Origin: Bacillota bacterium
GTDB lineage: Bacteria; Bacillota; Desulfotomaculia; Desulfotomaculales; Desulfohalotomaculaceae
Assembly: GCA_009711615.1 (NCBI GenBank)
Contig: VENI01000004.1
Location: 107,856-171,855 of the forward strand
Length of the DNA: 64,000 nucleotides
Direction: 5' to 3'
Shown: in pieces, positions 1 through 8,304 of the stretch
Layout of the letters: every line of letters starts with the position of its first letter
Numbering within the stretch: the first letter of the stretch is position 1
The notes under the pieces: generated by a model
Database searches by the model: none
Seen by the model: only the letters and a program-made list of their open reading frames with translations
Told to the model about the DNA's origin: nothing
Translations under genes and position numbers: made by a program

Positions 1-324
1 AAGGTTATCCAATAGGTATTATCACTTACATCTTCATTATACATTCTTTGCCAGAAGATGAAAAGAGCTAAAATCTCATCTTCTTCATATTGTTATATGC
101 TATAAAAAATGCTATTGCGTATTCGCTCCTGGTTTTAAGCAATTTCGTTTTTAATTACAGTTAATATAATAAAGCCCACCAAGTACCGATTTAGAGGCTT
201 TGGCTTTATCCACCGAAAACCCAAAATAACCCTGCAATTATTAAACAAATAAAACCAAAGCCGGAAAACCAAAAAACTTTTCTAAGAACATTATAAACAT
301 AATGGGAAGTCTAATTAATTTATT
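1..324. other. No gene seen; one inverted repeat
   Basis: I see no convincing coding region here. The only structure is an imperfect inverted repeat, GGCTTTGGCTTTAT at 196-209 against ATAAAACCAAAGCC at 249-262, with 13 of 14 positions matching across a 39-base loop. It lies downstream of the minus-strand gene that ends at 325. It could be a weak transcript-end structure or a worn transposon end. Confidence 0.4.
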
Positions 325-1362
325 CTATAGAACTTCTACTCGTGGTTTAAATATTTGTATATCTGGATTTTCACGACATATATTTTCTGCTAAATCAAAA
401 TTATCACTAATAGAAAATACAACTCTTTGACTATGAACAACTTGTGCTATATTAAAATATTTTACCCATTCTTGATCATTGACAGGCATATATTTTCTAT
501 CGCTAAAAATATCTTTATATGTATCGGCATGGTACATACCTAATAATAAATTAGATGATATAGGAAACAGAATTTCAATTTCCTCCGAATTTAATCCCCC
601 ATAACTTAAAAATTCATCGTGTTTATGAGGTATATTAACCACAGGGTCATCGGATGTGTAGAAAGGTGTGTTTGTCTTGTTAACATAAATAACCCAAATA
701 TGCTTTACAAGCACCTTTGCAAATTCTAATGCCATTTCAGGGTCAAGTACCATTCCATTATGTTGTAATTTGACATATTCCTTATCTACAGCAACCTCAA
801 AAGCCTCTTTGGGCAAAGCACCTTCTTCGATCATTTGTGATTTGTAAGTCATAGTTTCTATAAGTTTTTCGAACGTTGCGCCTATAGTGTCTCTAAATGA
901 TTTTGTTCTAATTATTTGGATGGCAACAAAAAGTGAAAAGATTTCTTTTTCACTTTTTGATAAAGCATAGCAGTTCTGTATAATCCATTGGTTTCCATTA
1001 TTGCTCTTTTTAATTATATTTTCTAACATAAAACTGTATATGCTCTCAACATTCTCACTAAAGAATTTTTTCTCAATATATTGCTGACTATCAATATCAT
1101 TTAGCGCAGCCTCAATGTTGTCAGTTCCCAATAATTTGCCAAGTTCTTTCTTGATTTTTTCTTGTTCGGCTGATTCAGCTTTTTTATACATATCAAATAA
1201 ATTCAAATCATAGAAACGATTTTTCATTGCAACATTTAAAATATTTTGATTGGTACGCACTTCCATTTTCTCTTTATCAAATAAATTTATGCGTTCTTCC
1301 GTAGAAGCAAAATGTCTTAAATAACACTGAGGAACATAGTGTTGTTTTTTAGTATCTGCCAT
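325..1362 (-). CDS. DUF4238 family protein
   Basis: The product is about 345 residues. It opens with the motif KQHYVPQCYLRHFA, which is the hallmark of DUF4238 proteins (HYVPQxYLRxF). The rest of the chain is mixed alpha/beta and includes TPFYTSDDPVV, a stretch also typical of the family. The biochemical function of DUF4238 is not established; members are common in mobile and defence-rich regions. I chose ATG at 1362 because an AAAGGTG site lies about 11 bases upstream. An in-frame ATG at 1386 and a GTG between the two are alternatives. The gene stands alone beside IS debris, which suggests accessory cargo. Confidence 0.8.
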   Translation of the reverse strand: MADTKKQHYVPQCYLRHFASTEERINLFDKEKMEVRTNQNILNVAMKNRFYDLNLFDMYKKAESAEQEKIKKELGKLLGTDNIEAALNDIDSQQYIEKKFFSENVESIYSFMLENIIKKSNNGNQWIIQNCYALSKSEKEIFSLFVAIQIIRTKSFRDTIGATFEKLIETMTYKSQMIEEGALPKEAFEVAVDKEYVKLQHNGMVLDPEMALEFAKVLVKHIWVIYVNKTNTPFYTSDDPVVNIPHKHDEFLSYGGLNSEEIEILFPISSNLLLGMYHADTYKDIFSDRKYMPVNDQEWVKYFNIAQVVHSQRVVFSISDNFDLAENICRENPDIQIFKPRVEVL

Positions 1363-1700
1363 AACTTTGTTCACACCTTTTTCCATGGTTTTTGAGTACT
1401 ATCAAAAGACTTCAACTGCGCATTATTGCTATAATGGTGCATCGTTGAGCTGTGCATTATAGACATTAGCATCTGTATCTAAATACTCTATTAGGGATGC
1501 AGACACAAAGCCTCTTCCGACTTAAAGATATATTATCTTTTTTCGTATTTCACAGGGAAATACTATAAATTTCTACAACCATACTGGTTAACCTTTGATG
1601 AAAAAGATAGAACTATGTCGAATTGATTACAGCCATTAAAATGAACCATGTTTGCCATAATGAGAGCCACGGCATTAATATACAAATTTTGTCTGGCGCC

Positions 1701-1811
1701 GGCTTGACATGGAGCCTCTGCGGGTATGACTCTTTGCGATAAGTGCGATATCCTTTAACAAGCATATCGCAAGGCATCAGAGCCTATCATACCCGCCCTC
1801 CATGTAAAGCC
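1701..1811. repeat. Nested 111-bp imperfect palindrome
   Basis: Three nested stems are visible. GGCTTGACATGGAG (1701-1714) pairs with CTCCATGTAAAGCC (1798-1811), 13 of 14. GCGGGTATGA (1720-1729) pairs with TCATACCCGC (1787-1796), 10 of 10. TTGCGATA (1734-1741) pairs with TATCGCAA (1765-1772), 8 of 8. The unit is more G+C-rich than its surroundings and could be a MITE-like element or a folded RNA. No T-run follows either end, so a simple terminator is unlikely. Confidence 0.7.
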
Positions 1812-1825
1812 TAATGAGTAATTTT

Positions 1826-1910
1826 TAAGGTGGTTCTTGTAATGTCATTAGTGGCTCAATTTGATGTCATAACTGGCTTAAAAACATGGCAAAGGTGGCT
1901 CATTCGCATG
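1826..1910. repeat. Degenerate IS-end-like repeats
   Basis: Spaced copies of a GTGGCT(C)/AATGTCAT pattern occur here: GGTGGTTC, AATGTCATTA, GTGGCTCAATTTGATGTCAT and AGGTGGCTCATT. Similar spaced motifs recur in the opposite orientation near 62421-62500. Such arrays resemble the multiple transposase-binding repeats at the ends of IS21-type elements. That family assignment is from memory and uncertain. No istA or istB reading frame is left beside them. Confidence 0.3.
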
Positions 1911-2044
1911 GCAATATGCACGAATGGCAACAGTTCTAAAAATATCCTTAGAGTGGGGCTAGAGGTATGTTTAATAGAAGCTTTACAAATTCCCTTGACA
2001 CCTCTGTAAAAATTTCTCATTAGTCTTAGTTATGATGTTGACAT

Positions 2045-2150
2045 AAAATCCCTGCTAATATGATAATGTTCAGAGTTTTTTGGAAGGCAATATATATCTG
2101 TTCTGGTGCTTAAAATAGCAGAACAAAATTAAATAGATTGCAGGGATTTT
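2045..2150. repeat. 106-bp unit with 11-bp terminal inverted repeats
   Basis: AAAATCCCTGC (2045-2055) and GCAGGGATTTT (2140-2150) are perfect 11-bp inverted repeats. Between them lies an inner hairpin built on TGTTCTG and GCAGAACA. The size and design fit a tiny MITE-like remnant, but a folded RNA cannot be excluded. It carries no coding capacity. Confidence 0.45.
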
Positions 2151-2199
2151 GGTTTTATATCATTAACATTCTTATAAGTACAAAGTTTTGGGAAACGGT

Positions 2200-2410
2200 A
2201 TTCCTAAGCATCAGCCAATAGAATAGGCAATGCCCATGCGAGATTTTCCTATTTGAGGGTAAGGGGGGTAAGCTGCAGGTTACGTACTATTGGCCCCAGA
2301 GGTGCAAGTAGTAAAGTTACTCTGTAATGATGACCACCATGAGAGTGGACGTTCATAGGGATGACTACTTTGGGCTCGTCATCTACTAGTCAACTATCTG
2401 GGGCAAGACG
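2200..2410. other. Structured, GC-richer block (RNA candidate)
   Basis: This stretch is visibly richer in G+C than its flanks and shows nested complementarities. GCCCCAGA near 2303 pairs with TCTGGGGC near 2398, AAGTAGT near 2318 pairs with ACTACTT near 2367, and a CCAC/GTGG hairpin sits inside. An upstream hairpin can form from CCTATT/AATAGG. I do not recognise an RNA family. A short minus-strand reading frame crosses it but has no ribosome binding site and is listed under rejected items. Confidence 0.35.
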
Positions 2411-2651
2411 AAAATCTATAACTTATTTCTTCGGAATTATCATCGTAAAATAAAAATAATTTGAATTCTAGGTTAAAAAATAATAAGTTTAGGGTCAGAA
2501 AGCAGTACTAATCAGTATCGCTGACCTCTTATTGTTATATATTTGAGTTGTGCCATTTCAAATCACCCATATAATACTAAAAATCCGTATCCTATAGCAC
2601 CCAGCTATAAACCATATACTAAAATATCAATTTTACTAATTTATTACTAAG

Positions 2652-2855
2652 CTAATAAAACATCTTATATATCTCAAACCCAAGCCCAGCGCTTACCGCT
2701 GAGAGCAATACCGCAATTGTAACAGCAAATGTTAACCAAAATATTTTTTTAGTTAGTCTTTCTATAGTTTTGATTTGTTTTTGAAATGTGACTATATTCC
2801 TCTGAACAAAGTCTTTAAATACACTTACAACTTTTTCAAGATTTTTGGCCAGCAT
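2652..2855 (-). CDS. Small tail-anchored membrane protein
   Basis: A 67-residue product with a charged, lysine-rich amphipathic N-terminal half (VFKDFVQRNIVTFQKQIK) and one strongly hydrophobic segment near the C-terminus (about residues 41-60, WLTFAVTIAVLLSAVSAGLG). I placed the start at the ATG at 2855, preceded by GGAATGAAGGGACC. A second, 27-codon frame with a good GGAGGTG site starts just upstream and overlaps this start, so it could act as a coupled leader. I do not recognise a family. A small membrane regulator or toxin-like peptide is possible but not supported further. Confidence 0.45.
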   Translation of the reverse strand: MLAKNLEKVVSVFKDFVQRNIVTFQKQIKTIERLTKKIFWLTFAVTIAVLLSAVSAGLGFEIYKMFY

Positions 2856-3021
2856 GGTCCCTTCATTCCTAACAAGTCTTGTAAATTGTTGAACACTACA
2901 TTTTTCATCACCTCCATCGTTAACTTCGGTAAAGAGAAACACTACTTCCTACCTTTCGACAAAGTTAGATAAAGGGTCTGTCACTAATTTATTTAATTGC
3001 AACACAATGGAGGTGTAATCC

Positions 3022-3228
3022 TTGATTAAAAAACTTATCAAAGATCAACAGGAAGTTTCAATTTATTATACTCATGGAAGCAAAGGTGACAATTTACATT
3101 GTAATGTAGTAGCTTTTGATGAAAACCTTAGACTATTAAAATTAATCCCTTTAGATCAACATAACAAATGCGACGTAATACTACCTTTAGCATCAATAAA
3201 TCGAATAAATATAATTAGACATGACTAA
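3022..3228 (+). CDS. Small basic protein, possibly Sm/SH3-like barrel
   Basis: A 68-residue product starting with TTG at 3022 behind a clear AATGGAGGTG ribosome binding site. The alternation of short strands (QEVSIYYTHG, NLHCNVVAFDENLRLLKLIP, DVILPLASINRINII) suggests a small beta-barrel of the Sm-like or SH3-like kind. That is a fold-level guess, not a family match. It is the only plus-strand gene beside the minus-strand agr locus and ends about 240 bases from agrA. Function is unknown. Confidence 0.55.
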   Translation: MIKKLIKDQQEVSIYYTHGSKGDNLHCNVVAFDENLRLLKLIPLDQHNKCDVILPLASINRINIIRHD

Positions 3229-3464
3229 ACATAGTGACCACTCACTACTCGTTAATATGTTTTTTAAGGATTATTATCATTCTTTGCTTTCTCGAAAAAA
3301 AAGTAATTTCGGTAAGATTCCCTTATTGCTAGCTTGTTCACTGCAAAAATAAAAGTTATTGTTTACCGTTTTATTACTCCAATATAACGTAAAGTTCTCA
3401 ATAAGATTCAGAAGCAATATTACCAATTTCAGTTATACGATTAACTTTTTGCACTGCGACTTTA

Positions 3465-4166
3465 TTAAATACTATTAAATAATGATTTTATTATTGGCGC
3501 ATGCTTTCTACTAACCAGCACTTCTTGTTTAGACCCCATCATCTTTGCCAAATAAGACTTATCCCCCCATGGTATTAACTTATTAACCATATTTATATTA
3601 ATTAAATAACTTTTATGAGAGCGGATAAAACTATAATCTTTTAATTGTTCTTCAAAATTTTTCAAATTTCCTGAAACAACATATTCTTTATCTTTTGTAT
3701 ATATCTTTAATTTTTTTTGCAAGGGCATCTTCTCAATGAATACAATTTTGTTAATATCAATAGCAATAAGTTGTCCTTTAATATTAATAGATAATTTTTG
3801 TATATTTTGTTTATTGGACATGTATCTTCTTATTCGGGATAATGATTTTTCAATTCTTCCATAGGTAACTGGCTTTAAGATATAGTCTACCGAACCCAAT
3901 TCAAAGGCATCTAAAGCATAATCTTGATGTGCTGTTATAAATACTACAAAGATATCTGTACTAATTCTTTTAGCAATTTTTATCCCAGAAAGTCCAGGCA
4001 TTGATATATCTAGAAAAGCCACGTCTGGTTTAAATTTATCTATATTTTTTAAGGCATCATCACCATTAGTCTCTTCAGATATCACATTAACATCCTGCTC
4101 TTTATATAAAAATTGTCTTAACAAATTTAATTCTGTAGTATTATCATCAGCAATTATTACCCTCAC
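3465..4166 (-). CDS. agrA: AgrA-type response regulator (LytTR)
   Basis: A 233-residue two-component regulator. The N-terminal receiver domain (about 1-115) has the acidic pocket ADD at 6-8, the phospho-acceptor Asp53 in FLDISMPG and a conserved Lys in YILKPV. The C-terminal LytTR DNA-binding domain (about 130-230) contains FIRSHKSYLINI, the typical LytTR signature. It should take phosphate from the kinase encoded upstream and activate agr-responsive promoters. Start: GTG at 4166 behind GGGAGGA. Longer in-frame starts would run into the hairpin at 4188-4220. It is the last gene of the agr locus. The family assignment is secure; the gene name is by analogy. Confidence 0.88.
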   Translation of the reverse strand: MRVIIADDNTTELNLLRQFLYKEQDVNVISEETNGDDALKNIDKFKPDVAFLDISMPGLSGIKIAKRISTDIFVVFITAHQDYALDAFELGSVDYILKPVTYGRIEKSLSRIRRYMSNKQNIQKLSINIKGQLIAIDINKIVFIEKMPLQKKLKIYTKDKEYVVSGNLKNFEEQLKDYSFIRSHKSYLININMVNKLIPWGDKSYLAKMMGSKQEVLVSRKHAPIIKSLFNSI

Positions 4167-4187
4167 TTTAATATCCTCCCTTGTAGC

Positions 4188-4220
4188 AAAATAGGACAAG
4201 TTCTCACCTTGTCCTATTTT
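4188..4220 (-). terminator. Intercistronic hairpin in agr
   Basis: AAAATAGGACAAG (4188-4200) is a perfect 13-bp complement of CTTGTCCTATTTT (4208-4220) with a seven-base loop, and A/T runs at both ends. It sits between the agrD stop and the agrA ribosome binding site. It probably terminates or attenuates much of the kinase-agrB-agrD transcript so that agrA is made at a lower level, or it stabilises the upstream message. Confidence 0.75.
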
Positions 4221-4255
4221 AGTATAGATAATAAATTCAACTTAAATTTTCAGCT

Positions 4256-4378
4256 TTACTTAATAAGTTCTTTGGGAGTCTCAGGTTGATAAAGGCTGCA
4301 AAGACTAGTAGGTGTAACACCGATAAAAGCTACAACACTTGCAAGGCTTACAAGCATGCTAAAGACATATCTTTTCAC
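4256..4378 (-). CDS. agrD: AgrD-type autoinducer pre-peptide
   Basis: A 40-residue peptide that is easily missed because of its size. It has an amphipathic N-terminal leader (MKRYVFSMLVSLASVVAFIG), then the core TSLCSLYQ with the single Cys27, then the acidic tail PETPKELIK. This three-part layout and the tail of the Q/E-P-x-x-P-K-E-L kind are diagnostic of clostridial AgrD. AgrB should remove the tail and close a thiolactone ring on Cys27. The start is GTG at 4378 with AAGGAGGT upstream; the ATG two bases further upstream runs straight into TGA. It lies 16 bases after agrB. Confidence 0.88.
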   Translation of the reverse strand: MKRYVFSMLVSLASVVAFIGVTPTSLCSLYQPETPKELIK

Positions 4379-4394
4379 ATAGACACCTCCTTTT

Positions 4395-4991
4395 CTATAT
4401 GAGTCTATCTATAAATTTAATAAACTTATGTCCAATCCTAGTTAAAATAAATATATGAAATAAAATACCAAGAGAACAAGCCCAGATTAAATTAAGAGCT
4501 GGATTCCAGTAAAAGAATACAACAAAATATACAGCCACTAACAAGCAAGAAATAACTTTTAAACGCTTTCTACGAGTAATGTTTATTATTGGATTTTCTT
4601 TCACATCAACTGGAGCATAGAAAACAAAAATGAATAATGCTAAACTAAGAATAATCCATAATATTTCCTTGGCAGGCAATGTATATAAAGCCAGGTATTG
4701 AGCTAGAATTGCTATAGTTATGTATATAAGCAAAGTATAAATTAGACATCTATAATAAGCTGAACAATGTCCTCCACCAGAAGGCAATCTTAATATACCT
4801 ACACTTATAAAGGCAGCTGCAAACTCCGGTAAAATGCCAAGAATAAAAGGAACTAAAATATAGAATAACATTTTAATTACTACTCCAATTAGAATTTCAA
4901 AACCATAAGCTGCAATTGATATCTTACTCTCAGCTAACCTTAATTCAGCTCCCAAATAACGAGCTAGGCACACTGACATATTATGTATCAT
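4395..4991 (-). CDS. agrB: AgrB-type peptide-processing membrane protease
   Basis: A 198-residue polytopic membrane protein with about five or six hydrophobic segments. The catalytic pair is visible as His75 and Cys82 in GGGHCSAYYRC, with the seven-residue spacing of the AgrB family. It cleaves the C-terminal tail of AgrD and forms the thiolactone intermediate at the membrane. Its ATG overlaps the kinase stop by four bases (ATGA), so the two genes should be translationally coupled. It is followed by agrD. The length is normal for AgrB. Confidence 0.92.
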   Translation of the reverse strand: MIHNMSVCLARYLGAELRLAESKISIAAYGFEILIGVVIKMLFYILVPFILGILPEFAAAFISVGILRLPSGGGHCSAYYRCLIYTLLIYITIAILAQYLALYTLPAKEILWIILSLALFIFVFYAPVDVKENPIINITRRKRLKVISCLLVAVYFVVFFYWNPALNLIWACSLGILFHIFILTRIGHKFIKFIDRLI

Positions 4992-5827
4992 AATATATCC
5001 TCTCTTTTAGGCAAAGTAACAGAAAAAGTTTTTGTATCATTTTCATAATGTAAGTACCCTTCATACTTTTCTATAGTGCTTTTCACTAAATATAATCCAT
5101 ACCCTCTATTAAAACCCTTTGTGGAAAAGCCTTGCTTAAAAATTTCTTTAACTTCATCACCCATAGGTGGCCCTGTATCTTGAACACTAAAGTGATATGA
5201 GCTTGTTGTTTCTATAATATTAAAAAATATTTTGCGTTTATGATTTTCGTTATTTCCAACTGCATCTATAGCATTATCTAAAAGGTTCCCAAAGATCGTT
5301 GTTATATCAGTTGGTTTCACATCTAGAGATTTAAGCCTACTCTCAATACTTAATTTTAATTCTATATTTTTTGAATCTGCCTTGTTTTTTTTATTTAAAA
5401 GCAATACTTTTAATGAATTGTTAGAAATACTTATAAGATTACTATTAAAGCGGCAAACAGATGCTACATCATTAAGATAATTTATTGCATCCTCATTTTT
5501 TCCATATAACATTAATCCATAGATAGATTGAAGATGATTAATAAATTCATGACGCTCACTTCTTATTTGTTTAAAAGAATTATCCATTGCATTCAAATGA
5601 TTTTTTTGAACACTTAGTTGTTTATGTAGTGATTCCGCATTTAATAAGTACCGAATCACAAAAATACATACCCCAAAATTCAATACAGCCACTATAGTTA
5701 TTAAAACATCAGATATTGTAAGCTGATTATGATAATAATTTAAAGTCCTAGCTGCTAACAATACTAATACAGTCTGTATTAAAATAATATATATTATTTT
5801 TTCCGTTGACTTATTAGTATTCTCCAT
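4988..5827 (-). CDS. Short AgrC-like GHKL histidine kinase
   Basis: A 279-residue kinase with only two hydrophobic segments (about 11-27 and 39-62). These are followed by a coiled linker, the H-box RHEFINHLQSIYG with His93, an N-box GNLLDNAIDAV and a G-box GFNRGYGLYLV typical of AgrC/GHKL kinases. Usual AgrC proteins have five to seven membrane spans. Those missing here appear to be supplied by the adjacent upstream membrane protein, making this a candidate split receptor. Its partner is the LytTR regulator at the end of the locus. It ends in a four-base overlap with agrB. Confidence 0.85.
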   Translation of the reverse strand: MENTNKSTEKIIYIILIQTVLVLLAARTLNYYHNQLTISDVLITIVAVLNFGVCIFVIRYLLNAESLHKQLSVQKNHLNAMDNSFKQIRSERHEFINHLQSIYGLMLYGKNEDAINYLNDVASVCRFNSNLISISNNSLKVLLLNKKNKADSKNIELKLSIESRLKSLDVKPTDITTIFGNLLDNAIDAVGNNENHKRKIFFNIIETTSSYHFSVQDTGPPMGDEVKEIFKQGFSTKGFNRGYGLYLVKSTIEKYEGYLHYENDTKTFSVTLPKREDIL

Positions 5828-5828
5828 A

Positions 5829-6296
5829 TTAAATATCCTTATGTTTTTTAAAATTAATATTATTGTAATAAATATACCAAGTTATTACAGCCCATATTAA
5901 CAAATGCGGCCATCCAATAACAGTTCGTAAAGTGGGGCTTTGCCATATTTCTTTCAAGGACAAACTAAAGCTTATCTGCAAAATGTATAATACAATATTT
6001 TCAAGAGCAATTAAGGTAGATGCACTTATCAATGTAGCTATTATAGATTTTTTTAGATTTAATCTTAATATCAATTTAAAAATAATAATAATCCCTACTA
6101 TACCAATTAATGTATGAAGACCAAATGGAAGTGGTAGCACCCTTGTAAAGTAGGATAGGGATACAAAAGTAAGTACGGATGCAATTATTCTTAATAAGTT
6201 TATTTTTTGCCCTAAGACTATTAAACCAAAATTGAAAAGTAGATACGCTTCAGGAATAGAATAAAATATCAGGCTAATTATAGGCATCTTATCCAT
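5829..6296 (-). CDS. Membrane protein, probable sensor half of a split AgrC
   Basis: A 155-residue, almost entirely hydrophobic protein with about five predicted spans, beginning MDKMPIISLIFYSIPEAYL. It resembles the N-terminal membrane sensor portion of AgrC-like kinases but stops before any H-box. Start: ATG at 6296 behind AAGGAGGAAG. The stop lies two bases before the kinase start, so the two are surely co-transcribed. I infer that it is the peptide-sensing half working with the downstream kinase. An independent membrane accessory is the alternative. Confidence 0.6.
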   Translation of the reverse strand: MDKMPIISLIFYSIPEAYLLFNFGLIVLGQKINLLRIIASVLTFVSLSYFTRVLPLPFGLHTLIGIVGIIIIFKLILRLNLKKSIIATLISASTLIALENIVLYILQISFSLSLKEIWQSPTLRTVIGWPHLLIWAVITWYIYYNNINFKKHKDI

Positions 6297-6439
6297 ACAA
6301 ATCTTCCTCCTTAATGTAATTATTTGTATCTTTAAAATGAAAATCCTGCTAAAGGTTCTTAAAATGACCATTTCTAGCCCTAAGTTGCCTGCTGATATAA
6401 AAAGTTCTCCTACATAAAATTAAGGATGTTCATAAATTT

Positions 6440-6720
6440 ATAGGTTAAAAAATAGATTTCCCTCACGCCCTATTTACTCTTGGCAACCTTTGGTAGTAAG
6501 GACTTTGCTTTGTTTTGCAAACTCGTCCGGTTACTACTAACCTCACCTAGAATTCGTGGTCCTAGTGCCAGAGGTTTACCGCCGGCTTCCCACAGATACC
6601 CTTGCTTTAAGCAGCGTTTAGTGCCACCTTCAACGTTCGTGACCTTCACCTATAGTTAACACCCATGCTGGGACTCTACTTCTTATAAGCAGAGGTTATA
6701 GCAACCTAAAAATATATTAC
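6440..6720 (-). other. Foldable GC-richer block, RNA or mobile-element end
   Basis: Read on the minus strand, this stretch forms several consecutive hairpins. Examples are GGTTGCTATAACC, CTCTGCTT...AAGTAGAG, CCCAGCATGGG, AACCTC...GAGGTT and TAGTAGTAACCGGAC...GTCCTTACTACC. It is clearly richer in G+C than the neighbouring DNA and lies just upstream of the agr operon. The dense pairing suggests a structured RNA domain such as the scaffold of a mobile-element RNA or an intron fragment. I cannot name the family. Confidence 0.35.
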
Positions 6721-7064
6721 CGAATTTATTTTTATTCTTTTCTGTAAAATGAACAATTAATGAATAACTAAATATTTTACTAACTTTTCGAGGTGAGAAA
6801 ATAACCGTTCACCAATTAACTGTTAAATTATTATAGGCCAATAAATTCCATTACAGCAGCTAAATAAATCATGGATAGGAATATATTTTATGCCAGCAAC
6901 CATAAATGGTTGCTGGCAGTTGCTTTAAATCTCATTGTCAGCCATTGGATGATAGGATTAGTTGTTATATTTTAATATTTGCGTTTGTGGATAGACTTAA
7001 CTTCTCACTGTTCTTATTTAGCGCTCAGTCTTGTTTTTTTATATGAATTCTTTCTTACATAACT

Positions 7065-7535
7065 GTTGGGTAAATCCTTGGGCTGCCATAGGTTACCAGC
7101 CCTTTATGAAAATATTAATCTGTTCTAGAATCTTTTCATCTTGCTTGTCCCGTTTGCTTTCAGAAAGTTTTCACCAGGCACAATGAGAACTATGAGAAGC
7201 ATCAAGATCTAGCATATCCACTTGACATAGAAGTTGTCCATGTGTTCCCGGATAAACCGACATTTCATTTCGATGTTTTTGAGAAGATGACCATTGTTTT
7301 TTAAGATGTCACGCTCTTCCTGAGCAATTTGAAGTTCCCTCTTAAGGGGCACCTTTCTGACGGTCACATTTGGGAATTACCAGAGTTCTGATGCTCTTTT
7401 AAATTGTTTGTGTTAATGCCTATAGCACGGGCAACAGCCGTAGCAGTTTACCACTTAAGTTCGTAATGCTTCTGTTAAAATTTTTATGGATCTCCCCTTA
7501 TCAACAGATTACGGAACCTCCAGTTATTAACATAC
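7065..7535 (-). pseudogene. Degraded IS3-family transposase (OrfA/OrfB)
   Basis: Conceptual translation of the minus strand in several frames gives a clear IS3-type series. The fragments are ATAVARAIGINTNNLKEHQ, then KRELQIAQEERDILKK (the OrfA C-terminal leucine-zipper region), then an OrfB start CRFIREHMDNFYVKW, then SESKRDKQDEKILEQI. Multiple stops and frame changes separate the fragments, so the element is dead. No catalytic DDE core remains. It marks past IS activity beside the agr locus. Confidence 0.75.
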
Positions 7536-8304
7536 ACCCGTAACTGGCTTTCCAACAAACCGCCGAAGTTGTTAGACACTCCTAAGCATTATCGAGTTAT
7601 ATTATTTCATTTTATTCTTTAAACATTTAATAGTATTTCTTTCAATATCTACCTTGTTCTACTAATGTGTTTTATTACCTTAATTAAATTAGATTAGTAT
7701 TTTGCTTAATATGTTTTGTTATGTCATTTTAATTATCAACGAACTTGAGATCCCGTTTAGGTATGTTAAGACGAATTTCAGGCATTTCATACCCAGCTAG
7801 ATGCTTGATGGGATAGGTTCATAGGAATTATATAAAAATATGTTTAAAATATCTTTCAAACGGTATAAAACACACATTTATTGTTACAATAAACAAATTT
7901 TATAACTCTCGTTAGTGTAATAATATTTCAATGTAATATCGCCCATCACAAAAAAGAGAAGATATATCAAGAAGTGAAAGAAGTAAACAAGCATTTTATA
8001 AATAGGAGCAAACTTTTATACAATAACTCATATGTAGATAAGCACATAAAAAAGCAACTATGACATGAGGATAAGGTGGCATCCACCAGATCGAGCCCAT
8101 AGTAACAGATCCAATAAGGGAAAATCCACTCAATCTCTAAAATTATTATACTACCTGGGCTGAGGTCTAATGGCTTCCACTTTCTTCTAAATATACAAGT
8201 TAGTAAGGAGGTGTTATCCAAAACAGTAGAACTACAATATGAAATTATGCAACATGAATTGTTCAAAAAACATTAATAACTTTAAAAGGGAAAGGATGAT
8301 TAAT

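Larger units (their letters stand above)
1363..2651. other. Non-coding, repeat-rich block
   Basis: About 1.3 kb without a supportable gene. It contains, in order, a nested 111-bp palindrome (1701-1811), repeats resembling worn insertion-sequence ends (about 1826-1910), a small inverted-repeat unit (2045-2150) and a GC-richer foldable stretch (about 2200-2410). These are listed separately. The remainder is AT-rich and I see nothing in it. The block looks like a graveyard of small mobile units. Confidence 0.5.
6297..8304. other. Two-kb gap with mobile-element ruins
   Basis: No intact gene. It holds a foldable GC-richer block (about 6440-6720) and a degraded IS3-family transposase (about 7065-7535), each listed separately. 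Around 7735-7790 a short minus-strand frame ends MPEIRLNIPKRDLKFVDN, reminiscent of small antitoxin-like proteins but only a fragment. The remainder, about 6720-7060 and 7800-8290, shows nothing I can interpret apart from the promoter region of the next gene. Confidence 0.5.

Noticed and set aside
2240..2385. Minus-strand frame reading MNVHSHGGHHYRVTLLLAPL
   Set aside because: No ribosome binding site. The DNA is dominated by nested pairing arms and no protein family is recognised, so coding is not supported.
6480..6640. Minus-strand frame with NVEGGTKRCLKQ...EAGGKPLALG, resembling the end of a TnpB or other transposon protein
   Set aside because: A stop lies immediately upstream, no TnpB catalytic motif is found nearby and the match is only suggestive, so I list the block as a structured element.
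7735..7790. Short minus-strand tail MPEIRLNIPKRDLKFVDN resembling a small antitoxin
   Set aside because: Only about 18 codons remain without a ribosome binding site or toxin neighbour. Treated as debris.
7967..8266. 99-codon minus-strand frame upstream of the secreted protein
   Set aside because: No ribosome binding site and low-complexity cysteine/serine-rich composition. It overlaps the promoter of the secreted protein gene.
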